64,000 bases of DNA, from positions 1 to 64,000 of the forward strand of contig CAMPDV010002375.1 of NCBI GenBank assembly GCA_946699065.1, in the 5' to 3' direction. The stretch is from Loxodes magnus. Lineage: Eukaryota > Ciliophora > Karyorelictea > Loxodida > Loxodidae. The notes under the pieces were generated by a model. It saw nothing but the letters and a program-made list of their open reading frames with translations, was not told where the DNA came from and searched no databases. The translations under genes were made by a program, and so were the position numbers. Positions 54,449-64,000 of the stretch are shown in pieces (position 1 is the stretch's first letter; each line of letters opens with the position of its first letter).

Positions 54449-56627
54449 AAAATTTCGTATTCTCACTTCAAAATACTAATAAAAACAATGTTTTTTTTAC
54501 TTTAAAAATTACACAACTATTTTTCATACATTGTTAACTCACTCTGGTATTAAAATTTCGTATTCTCACTTCAAAATACTTATAAAAATATGTTTTTTTT
54601 TTACTTTAAAAATTACACAACTATTTTTCATACATTGTTAACTCACTCTGGTATTAAAATTTCGTATTCTCACTTCAAAACACTAATAAAAACAATGTTT
54701 TTTTTACTTTAAAAATTACACAACTATTTTTCATACATTGTTAACTCACTCTGGTATTAAAATTTCGTATTCTCACTTCAAAATACTTATAAAAATATGT
54801 TTTTTTTTTACTTTAAAAATTACACAACTATTTTTCATACATTGTTAACTCACTCTGGTATTAAAATTTCGTATTCTCACTTCAAAACACTAATAAAAAC
54901 AATGTTTTTTTTACTTTAAAAATTACACAACTATTTTTCATACATTGTTAACTCACTCTGGTATTAAAATTTCGTATTCTCACTTCAAAACACTAATAAA
55001 AACAATGTTTTTTTTTACTTTAAAAATTACACAACTATTTTTCATACATTGTTAACTCACTCTGGTATTAAAATTTGTATTCTCACTTCAAAACACTAAT
55101 AAAAACAATGTTTTTTTTTTACTTTAAAAATTACACAACTATTTTTCATACATTGTTAACTCACTCTGGTATTAAAATTTCGTATTCTCACTTCAAAACA
55201 CTAATAAAAACAATGTTTTTTTTTACTTTAAAAATTACACAACTATTTTTCATACATTGTTAACTCACTCTGGTATTAAAATTTCGTATTCTCACTTCAA
55301 AACACTTATAAAACAATGTTTTTTTTTACTTTAAAAATTACACAACTATTTTTCATACATTGTTAACTCACTCTGGTATTAAAATTTCGTATTCTCACTT
55401 CAAAATACTTATAAAAACAATGTTTTTTTTTACTTTAAAAATTACACAACTATTTTTCATACATTGTTAACTCACTCTGGTATTAAAATTTCGTATTCTC
55501 ACTTCAAAATACTTATAAAAATATGTTTTTTTTTTACTTTAAAAAATTACACAACTATTTTTCATACATTGTTAACTCACTCTGGTATTAAAATTTCGTA
55601 TTCTCACTTCAAAACACTAATAAAAACAATGTTTTTTTTACTTTAAAAATTACACAACTATTTTTCATACATTGTTAACTCACTCTGGTATTAAAATTTC
55701 GTATTCTCACTTCAAAATACTTATAAAAATATGTTTTTTTTTTACTTTAAAAATTACACAACTATTTTTCATACATTGTTAACTCACTCTGGTATTAAAA
55801 TTTCGTATTCTCACTTCAAAACACTAATAAAAACAATGTTTTTTTTTACTTTAAAAATTACACAACTATTTTTCATACATTGTTAACTCACTCTGGTATT
55901 AAAATTTCGTATTCTCACTTCAAAACACTAATAAAAACAATGTTTTTTTTTACTTTAAAAATTACACAACTATTTTTCATACATTGTTAACTCACTCTGG
56001 TATTAAAATTTGTATTCTCACTTCAAAACACTAATAAAAACAATGTTTTTTTTTTACTTTAAAAATTACACAACTATTTTTCATACATTGTTAACTCACT
56101 CTGGTATTAAAATTTCGTATTCTCACTTCAAAACACTAATAAAAACAATGTTTTTTTTTTACTTTAAAAATTACACAACTATTTTTCATACATTGTTAAC
56201 TCACTCTGGTATTAAAATTTCGTATTCTCACTTCAAAACACTTATAAAACAATGTTTTTTTTTACTTTAAAAATTACACAACTATTTTTCATACATTGTT
56301 AACTCACTCTGGTATTAAAATTTCGTATTCTCACTTCAAAATACTTATAAAAACAATGTTTTTTTTTACTTTAAAATTACACAACTATTTTTTCATACAT
56401 TGTTAACTCACTCTGGTATTAAAATTTCGTATTCTCACTTCAAAACACTAATAAAAACAATGTTTTTTTTTACTTTAAAAATTACACAACTATTTTTCAT
56501 ACATTGTTAACTCACTCTGGTATTAAAATTTCGTATTCTCACTTCAAAACACTAATAAAAACAATGTTTTTTTTACTTTAAAAATTACACAACTATTTTT
56601 CATACATTGTTAACTCACTCTGGTATT
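54449..56627 (+). repeat. F-marked blocks with a 9-monomer offset
   Basis: Starts Y8, G, A8, G, as in the 12-monomer unit. F copies with ten-T runs start at 55,070 and 56,005, 935 bp (9 monomers) apart. Each is followed by an A copy, then C9, B9. Private length changes near 55,541 (six A) and 56,371-56,392 (four A, six T) are present. Confidence 0.72.
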
Positions 56628-58078
56628 AAAATTTGTATTCTCACTTCAAAACACTAATAAAAACAATGTTTTTTTTACTTTAAAAATTACACAACTATTT
56701 TTCATACATTGTTAACTCACTCTGGTATTAAAATTTCGTATTCTCACTTCAAAACACTAATAAAAACAATGTTTTTTTTTTACTTTAAAAATTACACAAC
56801 TATTTTTCATACATTGTTAACTCACTCTGGTATTAAAATTTCGTATTCTCACTTCAAAACACTTATAAAACAATGTTTTTTTTTACTTTAAAAATTACAC
56901 AACTATTTTTCATACATTGTTAACTCACTCTGGTATTAAAATTTCGTATTCTCACTTCAAAATACTTATAAAAACAATGTTTTTTTTTACTTTAAAAATT
57001 ACACAACTATTTTTCATACATTGTTAACTCACTCTGGTATTAAAATTTCGTATTCTCACTTCAAAACACTTATAAAACTATGTTTTTTTTTACTTTAAAA
57101 ATTACACAACTATTTTTCATACATTGTTAACTCACTCTGGTATTAAAATTTCGTATTCTCACTTCAAAACACTTATAAAACAATGTTTTTTTTTTACTTT
57201 AAAAATTACACAACTATTTTTCATACATTGTTAACTCACTCTGGTATTAAAATTTCGTATTCTCACTTCAAAACACTTATAAAACAATGTTTTTTTTTAC
57301 TTTAAAAATTACACAACTATTTTTCATACATTGTTAACTCACTCTGGTATTAAAATTTCGTATTCTCACTTCAAAACACTTATAAAAACAATGTTTTTTT
57401 TTTACTTTAAAAATTACACAACTATTTTTCATACATTGTTAACTCACTCTGGTATTAAAATTTCGTATTCTCACTTCAAAACACTTATAAAACAATGTTT
57501 TTTTTTTACTTTAAAAATTACACAACTATTTTTCATACATTGTTAACTCACTCTGGTATTAAAATTTCGTATTCTCACTTCAAAACACTTATAAAACAAT
57601 GTTTTTTTTTACTTTAAAAATTACACAACTATTTTTCATACATTGTTAACTCACTCTGGTATTAAAATTTCGTATTCTCACTTCAAAACACTAATAAAAA
57701 CAATGTTTTTTTTTACTTTAAAAATTACACAACTATTTTTCATACATTGTTAACTCACTCTGGTATTAAAATTTCGTATTCTCACTTCAAAACACTAATA
57801 AAAACAATGTTTTTTTTTACTTTAAAAATTACACAACTATTTTTCATACATTGTTAACTCACTCTGGTATTAAAATTTCGTATTCTCACTTCAAAACACT
57901 AATAAAAACAATGTTTTTTTTTACTTTAAAAATTACACAACTATTTTTCATACATTGTTAACTCACTCTGGTATTAAAATTTCGTATTCTCACTTCAAAA
58001 CACTAATAAAAACAATGTTTTTTTTACTTTAAAAATTACACAACTATTTTTCATACATTGTTAACTCACTCTGGTATT
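56628..58078 (+). repeat. 14-monomer higher-order unit marked by ctatg, copy 1 (1,451 bp)
   Basis: Order: F8, A10, C9, B9, C with ctatg, C10, C9, ttataaaaacaatg with ten T, C10, C9, A9, A9, A9, A8. The rare marker tataaaactatg at about 57,072 recurs about 1,450 bp on. Confidence 0.8.
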
Positions 58079-59190
58079 AAAATTTGTATTCTCACTTCAA
58101 AACACTAATAAAAACAATGTTTTTTTTACTTTAAAAATTACACAACTATTTTTCATACATTGTTAACTCACTCTGGTATTAAAATTTCGTATTCTCACTT
58201 CAAAACACTAATAAAAACAATGTTTTTTTTTACTTTAAAAATTACACAACTATTTTTCATACATTGTTAACTCACTCTGGTATTAAAATTTCGTATTCTC
58301 ACTTCAAAACACTTATAAAACAATGTTTTTTTTTACTTTAAAAATTACACAACTATTTTTCATACATTGTTAACTCACTCTGGTATTAAAATTTCGTATT
58401 CTCACTTCAAAATACTTATAAAAACAATGTTTTTTTTTACTTTAAAAATTACACAACTATTTTTCATACATTGTTAACTCACTCTGGTATTAAAATTTCG
58501 TATTCTCACTTCAAAACACTTATAAAACTATGTTTTTTTTTACTTTAAAAATTACACAACTATTTTTCATACATTGTTAACTCACTCTGGTATTAAAATT
58601 TCGTATTCTCACTTCAAAACACTTATAAAACAATGTTTTTTTTTACTTTAAAAATTACACAACTATTTTTCATACATTGTTAACTCACTCTGGTATTAAA
58701 ATTTCGTATTCTCACTTCAAAACACTTATAAAACAATGTTTTTTTTTACTTTAAAAATTACACAACTATTTTTCATACATTGTTAACTCACTCTGGTATT
58801 AAAATTTCGTATTCTCACTTCAAAACACTTATAAAACAATGTTTTTTTTTACTTTAAAAATTACACAACTATTTTTCATACATTGTTAACTCACTCTGGT
58901 ATTAAAATTTCGTATTCTCACTTCAAAACACTAATAAAAACAATGTTTTTTTTTACTTTAAAAATTACACAACTATTTTTCATACATTGTTAACTCACTC
59001 TGGTATTAAAATTTCGTATTCTCACTTCAAAACACTAATAAAAACAATGTTTTTTTTTACTTTAAAAATTACACAACTATTTTTCATACATTGTTAACTC
59101 ACTCTGGTATTAAAATTTCGTATTCTCACTTCAAAACACTAATAAAAACAATGTTTTTTTTTACTTTAAAAATTACACAACTATTTTTCA
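58079..59190 (+). repeat. 14-monomer higher-order unit marked by ctatg, copy 2 (shortened)
   Basis: Order: F8, A9, C9, B9, C with ctatg (about 58,522), C9, C9, C9, A9, A9, A9. It follows copy 1 closely for seven positions, then lacks two C-type monomers before the A9 run. T runs of ten in copy 1 are nine here. Confidence 0.76.
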
Positions 59191-62100
59191 TACATTGTTA
59201 ACTCACTCTGGTATTAAAATTTCGTATTCTCACTTCAAAACACTAATAAAAACAATGTTTTTTTTTACTTTAAAAATTACACAAACTATTTTTCATACAT
59301 TGTTAACTCACTCTGGTATTAAAATTTCGTATTCTCACTTCAAAACACTAATAAAACAATGTTTTTTTTACTTTAAAAATTACACAACTATTTTTCATAC
59401 ATTGTTAACTCACTCTGGTATTAAAATTTCGTATTCTCACTTCAAAACACTTATAAAACAATGTTTTTTTTTACTTTAAAAATTACACAACTATTTTTCA
59501 TACATTGTTAACTCACTCTGGTATTAAAATTTCGTATTCTCACTTCAAAACACTTATAAAACAATGTTTTTTTTTACTTTAAAAATTACACAACTATTTT
59601 TCATACATTGTTAACTCACTCTGGTATTAAAATTTCGTATTCTCACTTCAAAACACTTATAAAACAATGTTTTTTTTTACTTTAAAAATTACACAACTAT
59701 TTTTCATACATTGTTAACTCACTCTGGTATTAAAATTTCGTATTCTCACTTCAAAACACTTATAAAACAATGTTTTTTTTTTACTTTAAAAATTACACAA
59801 CTATTTTTCATACATTGTTAACTCACTCTGGTATTAAAATTTCGTATTCTCACTTCAAAACACTTATAAAACAATGTTTTTTTTTTACTTTAAAAATTAC
59901 ACAACTATTTTTCATACATTGTTAACTCACTCTGGTATTAAAATTTCGTATTCTCACTTCAAAACACTTATAAAACAATGTTTTTTTTTACTTTAAAAAT
60001 TACACAACTATTTTTCATACATTGTTAACTCACTCTGGTATTAAAATTTCGTATTCTCACTTCAAAACACTAATAAAACAATGTTTTTTTTTACTTTAAA
60101 AATTACACAACTATTTTTCATACATTGTTAACTCACTCTGGTATTAAAATTTCGTATTCTCACTTCAAAACACTAATAAAAACAATGTTTTTTTTTACTT
60201 TAAAAATTACACAACTATTTTTTCATACATTGTTAACTCACTCTGGTATTAAAATTTCGTATTCTCACTTCAAAACACTAATAAAACAATGTTTTTTTTT
60301 ACTTTAAAAATTACACAACTATTTTTCATACATTGTTAACTCACTCTGGTATTAAAATTTCGTATTCTCACTTCAAAACACTAATAAAACAATGTTTTTT
60401 TTTACTTTAAAAATTACACAACTATTTTTCATACATTGTTAACTCACTCTGGTATTAAAATTTCGTATTCTCACTTCAAAACACTAATAAAACAATGTTT
60501 TTTTTTACTTTAAAAATTACACAACTATTTTTCATACATTGTTAACTCACTCTGGTATTAAAATTTCGTATTCTCACTTCAAAACACTAATAAAACAATG
60601 TTTTTTTTTACTTTAAAAATTACACAACTATTTTTCATACATTGTTAACTCACTCTGGTATTAAAATTTCGTATTCTCACTTCAAAACACTAATAAAAAC
60701 AATGTTTTTTTTACTTTAAAAATTACACAACTATTTTTCATACATTGTTAACTCACTCTGGTATTAAAATTTCGTATTCTCACTTCAAAACACTAATAAA
60801 AACAATGTTTTTTTTTACTTTAAAAATTACACAACTATTTTTCATACATTGTTAACTCACTCTGGTATTAAAATTTCGTATTCTCACTTCAAAACACTAA
60901 TAAAAACAATGTTTTTTTTTACTTTAAAAATTACACAACTATTTTTCATACATTGTTAACTCACTCTGGTATTAAAATTTCGTATTCTCACTTCAAAACA
61001 CTAATAAAACAATGTTTTTTTTTACTTTAAAAATTACACAACTATTTTTCATACATTGTTAACTCACTCTGGTATTAAAATTTCGTATTCTCACTTCAAA
61101 ACACTTATAAAACAATGTTTTTTTTACTTTAAAAATTACACAACTATTTTTCATACATTGTTAACTCACTCTGGTATTAAAATTTCGTATTCTCACTTCA
61201 AAACACTTATAAAACAATGTTTTTTTTTACTTTAAAAATTACACAACTATTTTTCATACATTGTTAACTCACTCTGGTATTAAAATTTCGTATTCTCACT
61301 TCAAAACACTAATAAAACAATGTTTTTTTTTACTTTAAAAATTACACAACTATTTTTCATACATTGTTAACTCACTCTGGTATTAAAATTTCGTATTCTC
61401 ACTTCAAAACACTAATAAAAACAATGTTTTTTTTTACTTTAAAAAATTACACAACTATTTTTCATACATTGTTAACTCACTCTGGTATTAAAATTTCGTA
61501 TTCTCACTTCAAAACACTAATAAAACAATGTTTTTTTTTACTTTAAAAATTACACAACTATTTTTCATACATTGTTAACTCACTCTGGTATTAAAATTTC
61601 GTATTCTCACTTCAAAACACTAATAAAACAATGTTTTTTTTTACTTTAAAAATTACACAACTATTTTTCATACATTGTTAACTCACTCTGGTATTAAAAT
61701 TCGTATTCTCACTTCAAAACACTAATAAAACAATGTTTTTTTTTACTTTAAAAATTACACAACTATTTTTCATACATTGTTAACTCACTCTGGTATTAAA
61801 ATTTCGTATTCTCACTTCAAAACACTAATAAAAACAATGTTTTTTTTACTTTAAAAATTACACAACTATTTTTCATACATTGTTAACTCACTCTGGTATT
61901 AAAATTTCGTATTCTCACTTCAAAACACTATAAAACAATGTTTTTTTTTACTTTAAAAATTACACAACTATTTTTCATACATTGTTAACTCACTCTGGTA
62001 TTAAAATTTCGTATTCTCACTTCAAAACACTAATAAAAACAATGTTTTTTTTACTTTAAAAATTACACAACTATTTTTCATACATTGTTAACTCACTCTG

Positions 62101-64000
62101 GTATTAAATTTCGTATTCTCACTTCAAAACACTAATAAAAACAATGTTTTTTTTTACTTTAAAAATTACACAACTATTTTTCATACATTGTTAACTCACT
62201 CTGGTATTAAAATTTCGTATTCTCACTTCAAAAAACTTATAAAAACAATGTTTTTTTTTACTTTAAAAATTACACAACTATTTTTCATACATTGTTAACT
62301 CACTCTGGTATTAAAATTTCGTATTCTCACTTCAAAACACTAATAAAAACAATGTTTTTTTTACTTTAAAAATTACAACAACTATTTTTCATACATTGTT
62401 AACTCACTCTGGTATTAAAATTTCGTATTCTCACTTCAAAACACTTATAAAACAATGTTTTTTTTTACTTTAAAAATTACACAACTATTTTTCATACATT
62501 GTTAACTCACTCTGGTATTAAAATTTCGTATTCTCACTTCAAAACACTTATAAAACAATGTTTTTTTTTACTTTAAAAATTACACAAACTATTTTTCATA
62601 CATTGTTAACTCACTCTGGTATTAAAATTTCGTATTCTCACTTCAAAACACTTATAAAAACAATGTTTTTTTTACTTTAAAAATTACACAACTATTTTCA
62701 TACATTGTTAACTCACTCTGGTATTAAAATTTCGTATTCTCACTTCAAAACACTTATAAAACAATGTTTTTTTTTACTTTAAAAATTACACAACTATTTT
62801 TCATACATTGTTAACTCACTCTGGTATTAAAATTTCGTATTCTCACTTCAAAACACTAATAAAACAATGTTTTTTTTTACTTTAAAAATTACACAACAAT
62901 TTTTCATACATTGTTAACTCACTCTGGTATTAAAATTTCGTATTCTCACTTCAAAACACTAATAAAAACAATGTTTTTTTTTACTTTAAAAATTACACAA
63001 CTATTTTTCATACATTGTTAACTCACTCTGGTATTAAAATTTCGTATTCTCACTTCAAAACACTTATAAAACAATGTTTTTTTTTACTTTAAAATTACAC
63101 AACTATTTTTCATACATTGTTAACTCACTCTGGTATTAAAATTTCGTATTCTCACTTCAAAAACACTAATAAAAACAATGTTTTTTTTACTTTAAAAATT
63201 ACACAACTATTTTTCATACATTGTTAACTCACTCTGGTATTAAAATTTCGTATTCTCACTTCAAAACACTAATAAAAACAATGTTTTTTTTTACTTTAAA
63301 AATTACACAACTATTTTCATACATTGTTAACTCACTCTGGTATTAAAATTTCGTATTCTCACTTCAAAATACTTATAAAAACAATGTTTTTTTTTACTTT
63401 AAAAATTACACAACTATTTTTCATACATTGTTAACTCACTCTGGTATTAAAATTTCGTATTCTCACTTCAAAACACTAATAAAAACAATGTTTTTTTTTA
63501 CTTTAAAAATTACACAACTATTTTTCATACATTGTTAACTCACTCTGGTATTAAAATTTCGTATTCTCACTTCAAAACACTTATAAAAACAATGTTTTTT
63601 TTTACTTTAAAAATTACACAACTATTTTTCATACATTGTTAACTCACTCTGGTATTAAAATTTCGTATTCTCACTTCAAAACACTTATAAAACAATGTTT
63701 TTTTTTACTTTAAAAATTACACAACTATTTTTCATACATTGTTAACTCACTCTGGTATTAAAATTCGTATTCTCACTTCAAAACACTAATAAAAACTATG
63801 TTTTTTTTACTTTAAAAATTACACAACTATTTTTCATACATTGTTAACTCACTCTGGTATTAAAATTTCGTATTCTCACTTCAAAACACTTATAAAACAA
63901 TGTTTTTTTTTACTTTAAAAATTACACAACTATTTTTCATACATTGTTAACTCACTCTGGTATTAAAAATTTCGTATTCTCACTCAAAACACTTATAAAA
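59191..64000 (+). repeat. Right sub-domain: C and short-A copies, indel-rich end
   Basis: C copies and A copies with one A deleted (taataaaacaatg) dominate. From about 61.4 kb private changes become frequent: six A near 61,441, aaaattcg near 61,697 and 63,759, a lost A near 61,928, gtattaaatt near 62,101, aattacaaca at 62,371, tacacaaact at 62,581, acaacaattt near 62,893, ctatg near 63,796 and cactcaaaac at 63,981. The final monomer is cut by the window edge. Confidence 0.85.

Larger units (their letters stand above)
1..64000 (+). repeat. AT-rich satellite DNA array, 103-104 bp monomer, about 620 copies
   Basis: The same monomer repeats head to tail from the first base to the last, with no gap, foreign insert or orientation switch. 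Successive monomer starts, taken at aaaatttcg, fall 102-105 bp apart, for example at 1, 106, 210 and 315. G+C is about 22%, and the plus strand is strongly C-rich over G (18 to 5 per monomer). Copies differ mainly by length changes in homopolymer runs and by a few recurrent substitutions, so identity is very high throughout. Arrays of this size and uniformity are known from eukaryotic centromeric and heterochromatic satellites. A centromeric role is inference only. The array runs off both ends of the window. Confidence 0.99.

Noticed and set aside
189..61546. Short plus-strand open frames of 60-106 codons, rich in Phe, Lys, Ile and Thr, at many places
   Set aside because: All are translations of the satellite monomer across two or three copies. 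They start at TTG in cattgttaac or at ATG in caatg, and stay open only where neighbouring run lengths keep frame. They have no conserved start, no independent codon pattern and no domain. They are not genes.
1..64000. CRISPR array
   Set aside because: There are no unique spacers between repeats. The full 103-104 bp period is repeated, and no cas genes are present.
1..64000. CENP-B box
   Set aside because: The CpG context atttcgtattctcac contains TTCG, but the required A and the downstream CGGG of the known CENP-B box are missing in all copies inspected.
1..64000. RNA polymerase III gene or tRNA-derived repeat with the T run as terminator
   Set aside because: T8-T10 could end Pol III transcription, but no A-box or B-box (GGTTCGA-like) sequence occurs in the monomer, and no tRNA-like fold is visible.
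1..64000. Telomeric or ribosomal repeat
   Set aside because: The unit is not a short G-rich telomere repeat and has no rRNA-like segment. The period and composition fit satellite DNA.
1..64000. Tandem-repeat protein gene
   Set aside because: A period of 103 or 104 bp is not a multiple of three, and one-base run-length changes shift frame almost every copy. All frames meet stops within two or three monomers.
1..64000. Transposable element or target-site duplication inside the array
   Set aside because: Every stretch examined is recognisable monomer sequence. I found no terminal repeats, poly(A) tail junctions or interruption longer than one or two bases.
1..64000. Species assignment from the monomer
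   Set aside because: I do not recognise this satellite. A search of the consensus against satellite and genome databases would decide it. A match in one clade would identify the source, and no match would suggest a lineage-specific satellite.

Overview
The whole 64 kb window is one uninterrupted, head-to-tail tandem array of a single AT-rich satellite monomer of about 103-104 bp. At a mean period near 103.4 bp that is roughly 620 copies (estimated from length, not counted). Every copy is in the same orientation. I see no inverted copy, unique spacer, transposon, RNA gene or credible protein-coding gene, and neither edge of the array is inside the window. This is a eukaryotic satellite DNA block of centromeric, pericentromeric or other heterochromatic type. 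The species cannot be named from the sequence.

Monomer: the commonest form is 103 bp with an 8-T run or 104 bp with a 9-T run. It is about 22% G+C with strong strand asymmetry (A 38, T 42, C 18, G 5 in the 103-bp form). It carries one CpG in ttcgta, one GTTAAC (HpaI) site, one TTTAAA (DraI) site, a near-perfect dyad aaaaaca-a-tgttttt, an 8-bp inverted repeat (aacaatgt / acattgtt) and several A/T tracts, four of them spaced about one helical turn apart.

Variant classes: copies differ at a few recurrent sites, used here as markers. A = cactaataaaaacaatg; B = tacttataaaaacaatg; C = cacttataaaacaatg; D = catatcaaaaacaatg; E = ttctttttcaaaa; F = aaaatttgtattc (CpG lost); G = ttataaaaatatg; H = ctcacctcaaaa; I = aataaaagcaatg; J = atttttaatac; K = tataaaaataatg; Y = tactaataaaaac. 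A number after the letter is the T-run length (7-11). '4T' or '5T' is the run before catac.

Layout: 1-11.1 kb is A-dominated with scattered D, F, I and K. 11.1-18.0 kb has D-marked blocks 16-18 monomers apart. 18,037-25,879 is a 38-monomer (3.92 kb) higher-order unit repeated twice. 25.9-30.2 kb is mixed and contains a dense cluster of private one-base indels. 30,234-33,237 has a 14-monomer duplication ending in a trimer. 33.2-36.8 kb is A-dominated. 36.8-38.8 kb has an 8-monomer duplication and a 310-bp trimer repeated three times. 38.8-42.4 kb is H-rich. 42.4-44.6 kb has a 12-monomer duplication. 44.6-50.6 kb is C-rich. 50.7-54.4 kb is rich in H, B, G and J. 54.4-59.2 kb has F-marked 9- and 14-monomer blocks. 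59.2-64 kb is C/A-rich and ends in a second cluster of private indels.

No genes act together here. The window records satellite evolution: a locally homogenised array made of nested and overlapping segmental duplications, as unequal exchange or replication-based amplification would produce. I found no evidence of a protein- or RNA-based system.
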